Source: Symsagittifera roscoffensis
Lineage: Eukaryota; Xenacoelomorpha; Acoela; Convolutidae
Length of the DNA: 50,705 nt
Reading direction: 5' to 3'
Assembly (NCBI RefSeq): GCF_963678635.1
Contig: NW_026970762.1
Coordinates: 1-50,705, forward strand
The notes beneath the pieces were generated by a model. It was not told the origin of the DNA. It saw only the letters and a program-made list of their open reading frames with translations, and ran no database searches. Each line of letters begins with the position of its first letter. Positions within the stretch are counted from its first letter, which is position 1. The translations under genes and the position numbers were made by a program. Below, one piece after another: positions 13,763 through 27,211 of this stretch.

Positions 13763-15028
13763 CAGTTAAGACATCTTGGTACTGTCCCAAGACTATTCGG
13801 TACTGTCCCAAGACTTTCCGGCACTGTCCCAGGACTTCTTGGTACTGTCCCAAGACTCTCCGGCACTATCCCAAGACTTCTTGGTACTTTCCCAAGACTA
13901 TTCGGTACTGTCCCAAGATTTTCCGGCACTGTCCCAGGACTTCTTGGTACTGTCCCAAGAAAGACTTTTCTGCACTGCCCCAAGAGTTCTTGGTACTGTC
14001 ACAAGACTGTTCAGTACTGTCCCAAGACTTTCCGGCACTGTCCCAGGTCTTCTTGGTACTGTCTTAAGACTTTTCTGTACTGTCCCAAGACTTTCTGTCA
14101 CTGTCCCAGGACTTCTTGGTACTGTCCTAAGACTCTTCGGTACTGTCCCAAGACTTCTTGGTACTGTCCCAAGACTATTCGGTACTGTCCCAAGACTTTC
14201 CGGCACTATCCCAAGACTTCTTGGTACTTTCCCAAGACTATTCGGTACTGTCCCAAGATTTTCCGGCACTGTCCCAGGACTTCTTGGTACTGTCCCAAGA
14301 AAGACTTTTCTGCACTGCCCCAAGAGTTCTTGGTACTGTCACAAGACTGTTCAGTACTGTCCCAAGACTTTCCGGCACTGTCCCAGGACTTTTTGCTACT
14401 GTCCCAGTTAAGACATCTTGGTACTGTCCCAAGACTATTCGGTACTGTCCCAAGACTTTCCGGCACTGTCCCAGGACTTCTTGGTACTGTCCCAAGACTC
14501 TCCGGCACTATCCCAAGACTTCTTGGTACTTTCCCAAGACTATTCGGTACTGTCCCAAGATTTTCCGGCACTGTCCCAGGACTTCTTGGTACTGTCCCAA
14601 GAAAGACTTTTCTGCACTGCCCCAAGAGTTCTTGGTACTGTCACAAGACTGTTCAGTACTGTCCCAAGACTTTCCGGCACTGTCCCAGGTCTTCTTGGTA
14701 CTGTCTTAAGACTTTTCTGTACTGTCCCAAGACTTTCTGTCACTGTCCCAGGACTTCTTGGTACTGTCCTAAGACTCTTCGGTACTGTCCCAAGACTTCT
14801 TGGTACTGTCCCAAGACTATTCGGTACTGTCCCAAGACTTTCCGGCACTATCCCAAGACTTCTTGGTACTTTCCCAAGACTATTCGGTACTGTCCCAAGA
14901 TTTTCCGGCACTGTCCCAGGACTTCTTGGTACTGTCCCAAGAAAGACTTTTCTGCACTGCCCCAAGAGTTCTTGGTACTGTCACAAGACTGTTCAGTACT
15001 GTCCCAAGACTTTCCGGCACTGTCCCAG
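13763..15028. repeat. 642-bp higher-order tandem duplication
   Basis: The junction unit CCCAGTTAAGACATC occurs at 13,761 and 14,403, a spacing of 642 bp (30 units plus 12 bp). The 12 extra bases are three 4-bp expansions: one GTTAAG-type unit and two AAAG-bearing units. The copies agree until about 14,387/15,029. The 894-codon open frame at 12,365-15,049 on the plus strand runs through this block only because the +4 units switch frames without making stops. Confidence 0.85.
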
Positions 15029-16803
15029 GTCTTCTTGGTACTGTCTTAAGACTTTTCTGTACTCTCCCAAGACTTTTCTTTACTGTCCCAATACTTTTCT
15101 GAACTGTCCCAGGACTCTTCGGTACTGTCCCAAGACTTCTTGGTACTGTCCCAAGACTATTCGGTACTGTTCCAAGACTTTCCGGCACTAAACCAGGACT
15201 TCTTGGTACTGTCCCAAGGTTTTCTGCACTGTCCCAAGACTTCTTGGTACTGTCCCAAGACTGTTCAGTACTTTCCCAAGATTTTCCGGCACTGTCCCAG
15301 TACTCCTTGGCCTGTCCCAAGATTTTTCTGCACTATCCCAAGACTTGCCGTCACTGTCCCAGGACTTCTTGGTAATGTCCCAAGACTTTTCTGCACTGTC
15401 CCAAGACTTTCCGGCACTGTCCCAGGACTTCTTGGTACTGTCCCAAGACTATTCAGTACGCTCTCAAGACTTTCCGGCACTGTCCCAGGACATTTTGGTA
15501 CTGTCCCAAGACTATTCGGTACTGTCCCAAGATTTTCCGGCACTGTCCCAGGACTTCTTGGTACTGTCCCAAGACTTTTCTGCACTGTCCCAAGACTTCT
15601 TGGTACTGTCCCAAGACTTTTCTTTACTGTCCGAGACTACTTGGTACTGTCCCAAGACTATTCGGTACTGTCCCCAGTTTTTCCGGCAGTGTCCCAGGAC
15701 TTCCTGCTACTGTCCCAAGACTTTTTTTGCACTGTTAAGACTTCTTGCTACTGCCCCAAGACTATTCGGTACTGTCCCAAGACTTTCTGGCACTGTCCCA
15801 GGACTTCTTGGTACTGTCCCAAGACTTTGCGGCACTATCCCAAGACTTCTTGGTACTGTCCCAAGACTATTCGGTACTGTCCCAAGATTTTCCGGCACTG
15901 TCCCAGGACTTCTTGGTACTGTCCCAAGAAAGATTTTTCTGCACTGCTCCAAGAGTTCTTGGTACTGTCACAAGACTGTTCAGTACTGTCTCAAGACTTT
16001 CCGGCACTTTCCCAGGTCTTCTTGGTACTGTCCCAAGTCTTTTCTGCACTGTCCCAAGACTTTTCTTTACTGTCCCAAGACTTCTTGGTACTGTCCCAAG
16101 ACTTTTTTGAACTGTCCCAAGACTCTTCGGTACTGTCCCAAGACTTCTTGGTACTGTCCCAAGACTATTCGGTACTGTCCCAAGACTTTCCGGCACTGAA
16201 CCAGGACTTCTTGGTACTGTCCCAAGACTTTTCTGCAGTGTCCCAAGACTTTCCGTCACTGTCCCAGGACTTCTTGGTACTGTCCCAAGTCTTTCTGCAC
16301 TGTCCCAAGACTTTTCTTTACTGTCCCAAGACTTCTTGGTACTGTCCCAAGACTTTTTTGAACTGTCCCAAGACTCTTCGGTACTGTCCCAAGACTTCTT
16401 GGTACTGTCCCAAGACTATTCGGTACTGTCCCAAGACTTTCCGGCACTGAACCAGGACTTCATGGTACTGCCCCAAGACTTTTCTGCACTGTCCCAAGAC
16501 TTCTTGGTATTGTCCCAAGACTGTTCAGTGCTTTCCCAAAATTTTCTGGCACTGTCCCAGGACTCCTTGGCACTGTCCCAAGACTTTTCTGCACCATCCC
16601 AAGACTTGCCGTCACTGTCCCAGGACTTCTTGGTACTGTCCCAAGACTTTTCTGCACTGTCCCAAGACTTCTTGGTACTGTCCCAAGACTTTTCTTTACT
16701 GTCCCAAGACTTCTTGGTACTGTCCCAAGACTTTTCTGAACTGTCTCAAGTTTCTTCGGTACTGTCCCAGGACTTTTCTGTACTGTCCAAAGACTTCCTG
16801 TTA

Positions 16804-17366
16804 CTGTCCCTAGACTATTAGTTACTGTCCCAGGACTTCTTGGTACTGTCCCAAGACTTCTTGGTACTGTCCCAAGACTTCTTGGTACTGTCCCAAGACT
16901 TCTTGGTACTGTCCCAAGACTATTCGGTACTGTCCCAAGACTTGCCGTCACTGTCCCAGGACTTCTTGGTACTGTCCCAAGACTTTTCTGCACTGTCCCA
17001 AGACTTCTTGGTACTGTCCCAAGACTTTTCTGCACTGTCCCAAGACTTCTTGGTACTGTCCCAAGACTTTTCTTTACTGTCCCAAGAATTCTTGGTACTG
17101 TCCCAGGACTTTTCTGTACTGTCCAAAGACTTCCTGTTACTGTCCCTAGACTATTAGTTACTGTCCCAGGACTTCTTGGTACTGTCCCAAGACTTCTTGG
17201 TACTGTCCCAAGACTTCTTGGTACTGTCCCAAGACTTCTTGGTACTGTCCCAAGACTATTCGGTACTGTCCCAAGACTTGCCGTCACTGTCCCAGGACTT
17301 CTTGGTACTGTCCCAAGACTTTTCTGCACTGTCCCAAGACTTCTTGGTACTGTCCCAAGACTTTTC
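16804..17366. repeat. 336-bp (16-unit) higher-order repeat with landmark stop-bearing unit
   Basis: The rare unit CCCTAGACTATTAGTTA occurs at 16,804-16,824 and 17,140-17,160. Each is followed by the same order, including four consecutive identical units with the TCTTGGTA tail. The spacing is exactly 336 bp, so the block keeps the 21-bp register. The same landmark recurs at 31,829, 39,427 and 40,772. Confidence 0.85.
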
Positions 17367-17594
17367 TGTAATGTCCCAAGTTTTCCTGGTACTGTCCCTA
17401 GACTATTCGTTACTGTCCCAGGAGTTCTTGGTACTGTCCCAAGACTTCTTGGTACTGTCCCAAGATTTCTTGGTGCTGTCCCAAGACTTCTTGGTACTGT
17501 CTCAAGACTATTCGGTACTGTCCCAAGATTTTCCGGCACTGTCCCAGGAATTCTTGCTACTGTCACAAGACTTTTTTTGCACTGTTAAGAATTC

Positions 17595-18360
17595 TTGGTA
17601 CTGTCCCAAGACTATTCGGTACTGTCCCAAGACTTTCCGGCACTGTCCCAGGACTTCTTGGTACTGTCCCAAGACTTTTCTGCACTGTCCCAAGACTTCT
17701 TGGTACTGTCCCAAGACTTTTCTTTACTGTCCCAAGAATTCTTGGTACTGTTCCAAGATTTTTCTGGACTTCCCAAGACTCTTCGGTACTGTCCCATTTC
17801 TTTTCTGTACTGTCCCAAGACTTCCTGGTACTGTCCCTAGACTATTCGTTACTGTCCCAGGACTTCTTGGTACTGTCCCACGACTTTTCTGCACTGTCCC
17901 AAGACTTCTTGGTACTGTCCCAAGACTATTCGGTACTGTCCCAAGACATTCCGGCACTATCCCAGGACTTCTTGGTACTGTCCCAAGACTTTTCTTTACC
18001 GTTCCAAGACTACTTGGTACTGTCCCAAGACTATTCGGTACTGTCCCATGACTTTCCGGCACTGTCCCAGGACTTCTTGCTACTGTCCCAAGACTTTTTT
18101 TGCGCTGTTAAGACTTCTTGGTACTGTCCCAAGACTATTCGGTACTTTCCGAAGACTTTCCGGCACTGTCCCAGGACTTCTTGGTACTGTCCCAAGACTT
18201 TTCTGCTCTGTCCTAAGACTTCTTGGTACTGTCCCAAGACTTTTCTTTACTGTCCCAAGACTACTTGGTACTGTCCCAAGACTATTCGGTACTGTCCCAA
18301 GACTTTCCGGCACTGTCCCAGGACTTCTTGCTACTGTCCCAAGACTTTTTTTGGACTGTT
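17595..18360. repeat. Paralogous block P, copy 1
   Basis: This segment contains the unusual units GGACTTCCCAAGACTCTTCGG and CCCATTTCTTTTCTG, then CCCTAGACTATTCGTTA. Matching segments lie 21,931 bp downstream (about 39,526-40,293) and 23,717 bp downstream (about 41,312-42,140). Shared private units across three distant sites show long-range block copying inside the array. Confidence 0.82.
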
Positions 18361-18368
18361 AAGACTTC

Positions 18369-20514
18369 TTGGTACTGTTCCAAGACTATTCGGTACTGTC
18401 CCAAGACTTTCCGGCACTGTCCCAGGACTTCTTGGTACTGTCCCAAGACTTCCCGGCACTATCCCTAGACTTCTTGGTACTGTCCCAAGACTATTCGGTA
18501 CTGTCCCAAGATTTTCCGGCACTGTCCCAGGACTTCTTGGTACTGTCCCAAGAAAGACTTTTCTGCACTGCCCCCAAGAGTTCTTGGTACTGTCACAAGA
18601 CTGTTCAGTACTGTCCCAAGACTTTCCGGCACTGTCCCAGGTCTTCTTGGTACTGTCTTAAAACTTTTCTGTACTGTCCCAAGACTTTCCGTCACTGTCC
18701 CAGGACTTCTTGGTACTGTCCCAAGGTTTTTCTGCACTGTCCCAAGACTTCTTGGTACTGTCCCAAGACTGTTCAGTACTGTCCCAAGATTTTCCGGCAC
18801 TGTCCCAGGACTCCTTTGCACTGTCTAAGATTTTTCTGCACTGTCCCAAGACTTTCCGGCACTATCCCAAGACTTCTTGGTACTGTCCCAAGACTATTCG
18901 GTACTGTCCCAAGATTTTCTGGCACTGTCCCAGGACTTCTTGGTACTGTCCCAAGAAAGACTTTTCTGCACTGCCCCAAGCGTTCTTGGTACTGTCACAA
19001 GACTGTTCAGTACTGTCCCAAGACTTTCCGGCACTGTCCCAGGTCTTCTTGGTACTGTCTTAAAACTTTTCTGTACTGTCCCAAGACTTTCCGTCACTGT
19101 CCCAGGACTTCTTGGTACTGTCCCAAGGTTTTTCTGCACTGTCCCAAGACTTCTTGGTACTGTCCCAAGACTGTTCAGTACTTTCCCAAGATTTTCCGGC
19201 ACTGTCCCAGGACTCCTTGGCACTGTCTAAGATTTTTCTGCACTGTCCCAAGACTTTCCGGCACTATCCCAAGACTTCTTGGTACTGTCCCAAGACTATT
19301 CGGTACTGTCCCAAGATTTTATGGCACTGTCCCAGGACTTCTTGGTACTGTCCCAAGAAAGACTTTTCTGCACTGCCCCAAGCGTTCTTGGTACTGTCAC
19401 AAGACTGTTCAGTACTGTCCCAAGACTTTCCGGCACTGTCCCAGGTCTTCTTGGTACTGTCTTAAGACTTTTCTGTACTGTCCCAAGACTTTCCGTCACT
19501 GTCCCAGGACTTCTTGGTACTGTCCCAAGGTTTTTCTGCACTGTCCCAAGACTTCTTGGTACTGTCCCAAGACTGTTCAGTACTTTCCCAAGATTTTCCG
19601 GCACTGTCCCAGGACTCCTTGGCACTGTCTAAGATTTTTCTGCACTGTCCCAAGACTTTCCGTCACTGTCCCAAGTCTTTTCTGCACTGTCCTAAGACTT
19701 TTCTGCACTGTCCTAAGACTTTTCTTTACTGTCCCAAGACTTCTCGGTACTGTCCCAAGACTTTTCTGAACTGTCCCAAGACTCTTCGGTACTGTCCCAA
19801 GACTTCTTGCTACTGTCCCAAGACTATTTGGTACTGTCCCAAGACTTTCCGGCACTGAACCAGGACTTCTTGGTACTGTCCCAAGACTTTTCTGCACTGT
19901 CCCAAGACTTCTTGGTACTGTCCCAAGACTGTTCAGTACTTTCCCAAGATTTTCCGGCACTGTCCCAGGACTCCTTGGCACTGTCCCAAGACTTTTTTGC
20001 ACTATCCCAAGACTTTCCGGCACTGTCCCATGACTTCTTGGTACTGTCCCAAGACTTTTCTGCACTGTCCATAAGACTTCTTGGTACTGTCCCAAGACTT
20101 TGCGGCACTGTCCCAGGACTTCTTGGTACTGTCCCAAGACTTTTCTGCACTGTCCCAAGACTTCTTGGTACTGTCCTAAGACTTTTCTTTACTGTCCCAA
20201 GACTACTTGGTACTGTCCCAAGACTATTCGGTACTGTCCCAAGACTTTCCGGCACTGTCTCAGGACTTCTTGGTACTGTCCCACGACTATTCGGTACTGT
20301 CCCAAGACTTTCCGACACTGTCCCAGGACTTCCTGGTACTGTCCCAAGACTTTTCTGCACTGTCCCAAGACTTCTTGGTACTGTACCAAGACTTTTCTTT
20401 ACCGTCCCAAGACTACTTGGTACTGTCCCAAGACTATTCGGTACTGTCCCAAGACTTTCCGGCACTGTCCCAGGACTTCTTGCTACTGTCCCAAGACTTT
20501 TTTTGCACTGTTAA
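18369..20514. repeat. Paralogous block Q, copy 1, with three 402-bp sub-repeats
   Basis: Inside this block a 402-bp sub-repeat (19 units plus 3 bp, from one +4 and one -1 unit) occurs three times, with equivalent points at 18,710, 19,112 and 19,514. It is marked by the 20-bp unit CTGTCTAAGATTTTTCTG and by an AAAG-expanded unit. The block ends with the CTGTCCATAAGAC unit at 20,065 and the segment to 20,514, and recurs at 27,104-28,846 and 42,149-43,850. Confidence 0.85.
20065..20086. repeat. 22-bp landmark unit (CTGTCCATAAGAC type)
   Basis: A 22-bp unit with an inserted base, CTGTCCATAAGAC, which closes the CPKTSWY frame through TAA. I find the same unit at 21,475, 21,896, 28,397, 32,081, 43,824 and 44,035. 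It is usually followed by a unit with tail TTGCGGCA or TCTGCGGCA. It is useful for tracing copied blocks. Confidence 0.85.
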
Positions 20515-20520
20515 GACTTC

Positions 20521-22857
20521 TTGGTACTGTCCCAAGACTTTTCTGCACTGTCCCAAGACTTCTTGGTACTGTCCCAAGACTGTTCAGTACTTTCTCAATA
20601 TTTTCCGGCACTGTCCCAAGACTTCTTGGTACTGTCCCAAGACTTTTCTTTACTGTCCCAAGACTACTTGGTACTGTCCCAAGACTATTCGGTACTGTCC
20701 CAAGACTTTCCGGCACCGTCCCAGGACTTCTTGCTACTGTCCCAAAACTTTTTTTGCACTGTTAAGACTTCTTGGTACTGTCCCAAGACTATTCGGTACT
20801 GTCCCAAGACTTTTCGGCACTGTCCCAGGACTTCTTGGTACTGTCCCAAGACTCTCCGGCGCTATCCCAAGACTTCTTGGTACTGTCCCAAGACTATTCG
20901 GTACTGTCCCAAGATTTTTCGGCAATGTCCCAGGACTTCTTGGTACTGTACCAAGAAAGACTTTTCTGCACTGCCCCAAGAGTTCTTGGTACTGTCACAA
21001 GACTGTTCAGTACTGTCCCAAGACTTTCCGGCACTGTCCCAGGTCTTCTTGGTACTGTCTTAAGACTTTTCTGTACTGTCCCAAGACTTTCCGTCACTGT
21101 CCCAGGACTTCTTGGTACTGTCCTAAGTCTTTTCTGCACTGTCCCAAGACTTTTCTTTACTGTCCCAAGACTTTTCTGAACTGTCCCAAGACACTTCGGT
21201 ACTGTCCCAAGACTTCTTGGTACTGTCCCAAGACTATTCGGTACTGTCCCAAGACTTTCCGGCACTGAACCAGGACTTCTTGGTACTGTCCCAAGGTTTT
21301 TCTGCACTGTCCCAAGACTTCTTGGTTTTGTCCCAAGACTGTTCAGTACTTTCCCAAGATTTTCCGGCACTGTCCCAGGACTCCTTGGCACTGTCCCAAG
21401 ATTTTTCTGCACTATCCCAAGACTTGCCGTCACTGTCCCAGGACTTCTTGGTAATGTCCCAAGACTTTTCTGCACTGTCCATAAGACTTCTTGGTACTGT
21501 CCCAAGACTTTGCGGCACTGTCCCAGGACTTCTTGGTACTGTCCCAAGACTTTTCTTTACTGTCCCAAGACTTCTCGGTACTGTCCCAAGACTTTTCTGA
21601 ACTGTCCCAAGACTCTTCGGTACTGTCCCAAGACTTCTTGGTACTGTCCCAAGACTATTTGGTACTGTCCCAAGACTTTCCGGCACTGAACCAGGACTTC
21701 TTGGTACTGTCCCAAGACTTTTCTGCACTGTCCCAAGACTTCTTGGTACTGTCCCAAGACTGTTCAGTACTTTCCCAAGATTTTCCAGCACTGTCCCAGG
21801 ACTCCTTGGCACTGTCCCAAGACTTTTTTGCACTATCCCAAGACTTTCCGGCACTGTCCCAGGACTTCTTGGTACTGTCCCAAGACTTTTCTGCACTGTC
21901 CATAAGACTTCTTGGTACTGTCCCAAGACTTTGCGGCACTGTCCCAGGACTTCTTGGTACTGTCCCAAGACTTTTCTGCACTGTCCCAAGACTTCTTGGT
22001 ACTGTCCCAAGACTTTTTTCTTTACTGTCCCAAGACTACTTGGTACTGTCCCAAGACTATTCGGTACTGTCCCAAGACTTTCCGGCACTGTCTCAGGACT
22101 TCTTGGTACTGTCCCACGACTATTCGGTACTGTCCCAAGACTTTCCGACACTGTCCCAGGACTTCCTGGTACTGTCCCAATACTTTTCTGCACTGTCCCA
22201 AGACTTCTTGGTACCTTACCAAGACTTTTCTTTACCGTCCCAAGACTACTTGGTACTGTCCCAAGACTATTCGGTACTGTCCCAAGACTTTCCGGCACTG
22301 TCCCAGGACTTCTTGCTACTGTCCCAAGACTTTTCTGCACTGTCCCAAGACTTCTTGGTACTGTCCCAAGACTGTTCAGTACTTTCTCAATATTTTCCGG
22401 CACTGTCCCAAGACTTCTTGGTACTGTCCCAAGACTTTTCTTTACTGTCCCAAGACTACTTGGTACTGTCCCAAGACTATTCGGTACTGTCCCAAGACTT
22501 TCCGGCACCGTCCCAGGACTTCTTGCTACTGTCCCAAAACTTTTTTTGCACTGTTAAGACTTCTTGGTACTGTCCCAAGACTATTCGGTACTGTCCCAAG
22601 ACTTTTCGGCACTGTCCCAGGACTTCTTGGTACTGTCCCAAGACTCTCCGGCGCTATCCCAAGACTTCTTGGTACTGTCCCAAGACTATTCGGTACTGTC
22701 CCAAGATTTTTCGGCAATGTCTCAGGACTTCTTGGTACTGTCCCAAGAAAGACTTTTCTGCACTGCCCCAAGAGTTCTTGGTACTGTCACAAGACTGTTC
22801 AGTACTGTCCCAAGACTTTCCGGCACTGTCCCAGGTCTTCTTGTTACTGTCTTAAGA
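20521..22857. repeat. Duplicated segment around 20.5-21.3 and 22.3-23.1 kb
   Basis: The order beginning near 20,521 reappears about 1.79 kb downstream, where 20,772-21,179 corresponds to 22,564-22,971 (spacing 1,792). The shared order includes the CGGCACCGTCCCAGG unit, the ttaag unit pair, the GCGCTATCCC unit and an AAAG-expanded unit. The inner part (21,475-22,010) carries two of the CTGTCCATAAG landmark units. Confidence 0.78.
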
Positions 22858-23599
22858 CTTTTTTGTACTGTTCCAAGACTTTCCGTCACTGTCCCAGGAC
22901 TTCTTGGTACTGTCCTAAGTCTTTTCTGCACTGTCCCAAGACTTTTCTTTACTGTCCCAAGACTTTTCTGAACTGTCCCAAGACACTTCGGTACTGTCCC
23001 AAGACTTCTTGGTACTGTCCCAAGACTCTTCGGTACTGTCCCAAGACTTTCCGGCACTGAACCAGGACTTCTTGGTACTGTCCCAAGGTTTTTCTGCACT
23101 GTCCCAAGACTTCTTGGTACTGTCCCAAGACTGTTCAGTACTTTCCCAAGATTTTCCGGCACTGTCCCAGGACTCCTTGGCACTGTCCCAAGATTTTTCT
23201 GCACTATCCCAAGACTTGCAGTCACTGTCCCAGGACTTCTTGGTAATGTCCCAAGACTTTTCTGCACTGTCCCAAGACTTTCCGGCACTGTCCCAGGACT
23301 TCTTGGTACTGTCCCAAGACTTTTCTGCACTGTCCCAAGACTTCTTGGTACTGTCCCAAGACTTTTCTTTACTGTCCCAAGACTACTTGGTACTGTCCCA
23401 AGACTATTCAGTACGCTCCCAAGACTTTCCGGCTCTGTCCCAGGACATTTTGGTACTGTCCCAAGACTATTCGGTACTGTTCCAAGATTTTCCGGCACTG
23501 TCCCAGGACTTCTTGGTACTGTCCCAAGACTGTTCTGGACTGTCCCAAGACTTTCCGGCACTGTCCCAGGACTTCTTGGTACTGTCCCAAGACTTTTCT

Positions 23600-25880
23600 G
23601 CACTGTCCCAAGACTTCTTGCTTGGTACTGTCCCAAGACTTTTCTTTACTGTCCCAAGACTACTTGGTACTGTCCCAAGACTATTCAGTACGCTCCCAAG
23701 ACTTTCCGGCACTGTCCCAGGACATTTTGGTACTGTCCCAAGACTATTCGGTACTGTCCCATGACTTTCCGGCACTGTCCCAGGACTTCTTGCTACTGTC
23801 CCAAGACTTTTTTTGCGCTGTTAAGACTTCTTGGTACTGTCCCAAGACTATTCGGTACTGTCCCAAGACTATTCAGTACGCTCCCAAGACTTTCCGGCAC
23901 TGTCCCAGGACATTTTGGTACTGTCCCAAGACTATTCGGTACTGTTCCAAGATTTTCCGGCACTGTCCCAGGACTTCTTGGTACTGTCCCAAGACTGTTC
24001 TGGACTGTCCCAAGACTTTCCGGCACTGTCCCAGGACTTCTTGGTACTGTCCCAAGACTTTTCTGCACTGTCCCAAGACTTCTTGCTTGGTACTGTCCCA
24101 AGACTTTTCTTTACTGTCCCAAGACTACTTGGTACTGTCCCAAGACTATTCAGTACGCTCCCAAGACTTTCCGGCACTGTCCCAGGACATTTTGGTACTG
24201 TCCCAAGACTATTCGGTACTGTCCCATGACTTTCCGGCACTGTCCCAGGACTTCTTGCTACTGTCCCAAGACTTTTTTTGCGCTGTTAAGACTTCTTGGT
24301 ACTGTCCCAAGACTATTCGGTACTGTCCCATGACTTTCCGGCACTGTCCCAGGACTTCTTGCTACTGTCCCAAGACTTTTTTTGCGCTGTTAAGACTTCT
24401 TGGTACTGTCCCAAGACTATTCGGTACTGTCCCAAGACTTCTTGGTACTGTCCCAAGACTTTTCTTTACTGTCCCAAGACTACTTGGTACTGTCCCAAGA
24501 CTATTCAGTACGCTCCCAAGACTTTCCGGCACTGTCCCAGGACATTTTGGTACTGTCCCAAGACTATTCGGTACTGTCCCATGACTTTCCGGCACTGTCC
24601 CAGGACTTCTTGCTACTGTCCCAAGACTTTTTTTGTGCTGTTAAGACTTCTTGGTACTGTCCCAAGACTATTCGGTGCTGTCCCATGACTTTCCGGCACT
24701 GTCCCAGGACTTCTTGCTACTGTCCCAAGACTTTTTTTGCGCTGTTAAGACTTCTTGGTACTGTCCCAAGACTATTCGGTACTGTCCCAAGACTACTTGG
24801 TACTGTCCCAAGACTATTCAGTACGCTCCCAAGACTTTCCGGCACTGTCCCAGGACATTTTGGTACTGTCCCAAGACTATTCGGTACTGTTCCAAGATTT
24901 TCCGGCACTGTCCCGGGACTTTCCGGCACTGTCCCAGGACTTCTTGCTACTGTCCCAAGACTTTTTTTGCGCTGTTAAGACTTCTTGGTACTGTCCCAAG
25001 ACTATTCGGTACTGTCCCAAGACTTCTTGGTACTGTCCCAAGACTTTTCTTTACTGTCCCAAGACTACTTGGTACTGTCCCAAGACTATTCAGTACGCTC
25101 CCAAGACTTTCCGGCACTGTCCCAGGACATTTTGGTACTGTCCCAAGACTATTCGGTACTGTCCCATGACTTTCCGGCACTGTCCCAGGACTTCTTGCTA
25201 CTGTCCCAAGACTTTTTTTGCGCTGTTAAGACTTCTTGGTACTGTCCCAAGACTATTCGGTACTGTCCCAAGACTTCTTGGTACTGTCCCAAGACTTTTC
25301 TTTACTGTCCCAAGACTACTTGGTACTGTCCCAAGACTATTCAGTACGCTCCCAAGACTTTCCGGCACTGTCCCAGGACATTTTGGTACTGTCCCAAGAC
25401 TATTCGGTACTGTCCCATGACTTTCCGGCACTGTCCCAGGACTTCTTGCTACTGTCCCAAGACTTTTTTTGCGCTGTTAAGACTTCTTGGTACTGTCCCA
25501 AGACTATTCGGTACTGTCCCATGACTTTCCGGCACTGTCCCAGGACTTCTTGGTACTGTCCCAAGACTTTTCTGCACTGTCCCAAGACTTCTTGGTACTG
25601 TCCCAAGACTTTTCTTTACTGTCCCAAGACTACTTGGTACTGTCCCAAGACTATTCAGTACGCTCCCAAGACTTTCCGGCACTGTCCCAGGACATTTTGG
25701 TACTGTCCCAAGACTATTCGGTACTGTTCCAAGATTTTCCGGCACTGTCCCAGGACTTCTTGGTACTGTCCCAAGACTGTTCTGGACTGTCCCAAGACTT
25801 TCCGGCACTGTCCCAGGACTTCTTGGTACTGTCCCAAGACTTTTCTGCACTGTCCCAAGACTTCTTGCTTGGTACTGTCC
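23600..25880. repeat. 465-bp repeat carrying a 25-bp CTTG-duplicated unit
   Basis: A 25-bp unit with a duplicated CTTG (ACTTCTTGCTTGGTA) occurs at 23,611 and 24,076, 465 bp apart, and again at 25,858. Flanking units are shared, including CTGTTCTGGACTGTCCC and the ATTCAGTACGCTCCC pair. The third copy is separated from the second by the 251-bp repeat block. Confidence 0.85.
24372..25637. repeat. 251-bp (12-unit) higher-order repeat
   Basis: A twelve-unit cycle made of ten 21-bp units, one 22-bp unit with seven T (TTTTTTTGCG) and one 19-bp unit CTGTTAAGAC gives 251 bp. Equivalent points fall at 24,400, 24,651, 24,985, 25,236 and 25,487. The 334-bp step is one cycle plus 83 bp. Copies are almost identical. 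This is the cleanest short higher-order repeat in the window. Confidence 0.9.
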
Positions 25881-26039
25881 CAAGACTTTTCTTTACTGTC
25901 CCAAGACTACTTGGTACTGTCCCAAGACTATTCAGTACGCTCCCAAGACTTTCCGGCACTGTCCCAGGACATTTTGGTACTGTCCCAAGACTATTCGGTA
26001 CTGTCCCATGACTCTCCGGCACTGTCCCAGGACTTCTTG

Positions 26040-27211
26040 CTACTGTCCCAAGACTTTTTTTGCGCTGTTAAGACTTCTTGGTACTGTCCCAAGACTATTC
26101 GGTACTGTCCCAAGGTTTTTCTGCACTGTCCCAAGACTTCTTGGTACTGTCCCAAGACTGTTCAGTACTTTCCCAAGATTTTCCGGCACTGTCCCAGGAC
26201 TCCTTGGCACTGTCCCAAGATTTTTCTGCACTATCCCAAGACTTGCAGTCACTGTCCCAGGACTTCTTGGTAATGTCCCAAGACTTTTCTGCACTGTCCC
26301 AAGACTTTCCGGCACTGTCCCAGGACTTCTTGGTACTGTCCCAAGACTTTTCTGCTCTGTCCCAAGACTTCGTGGTACTGTCCCAAGACTTTTCTTTACT
26401 GTCCCAAGACTACTTGGTACTGTCGCAAGACTATTCGGTACTGTCCCAAGACTTTCCGGCACTGTCCCAGGACTTCTTTCTACTGTCCCAAGACTTTTTT
26501 TGGACTGTTAAGACTTCTTGGTACTGTTCCAAGACTATTCGGTACTGTCCCAAGACTTTCCGGCACTGTCCCAGGACTTCTTGGTACTGTCCCAAGACTC
26601 TCCGGCACTGTCCCAGGACTTCTTGCTACTGTCCCAAGACTTTTTTTGCGCTGTTAAGACTTCTTGGTACTGTCCCAAGACTATTCGGTACTGTCCCAAG
26701 GTTTTTCTGCACTGTCCCAAGACTTCTTGGTACTGTCCCAAGACTGTTCAGTACTTTCCCAAGATTTTCCGGCACTGTCCCAGGACTCCTTGGCACTGTC
26801 CCAAGATTTTTCTGCACTATCCCAAGACTTGCAGTCACTGTCCCAGGACTTCTTGGTAATGTCCCAAGACTTTTCTGCACTGTCCCAAGACTTTCCGGCA
26901 CTGTCCCAGGACTTCTTGGTACTGTCCCAAGACTTTTCTGCTCTGTCCCAAGACTTCGTGGTACTGTCCCAAGACTTTTCTTTACTGTCCCAAGACTACT
27001 TGGTACTGTCGCAAGACTATTCGGTACTGTCCCAAGACTTTCCGGCACTGTCCCAGGACTTCTTTCTACTGTCCCAAGACTTTTTTTGGACTGTTAAGAC
27101 TTCTTGGTACTGTTCCAAGACTATTCGGTACTGTCCCAAGACTTTCCGGCACTGTCCCAGGACTTCTTGGTACTGTCCCAAGACTTTCCGGCACTATCCC
27201 TAGACTTCTTG
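26040..27211. repeat. 586-bp higher-order tandem duplication
   Basis: Positions 26,040-26,625 and 26,626-27,211 match at a spacing of 586 bp (28 units minus 2 bp). Both carry the private units ACTTCGTGGTACTG, CTGTCGCAAGAC and ACTTGCAGTCACTG. The 2-bp deficit comes from two 22+19 unit pairs, each 1 bp short. Confidence 0.87.

Noticed and set aside
12365-15049. 894-codon plus-strand open frame, and the many other 60-660-codon frames in the array, as protein-coding genes
   Set aside because: All six frames are open because of the 21-bp period. The frame passes through +4 units that switch reading frame, no frame is favoured, and variation affects all codon positions. There is no sign of selection for protein.
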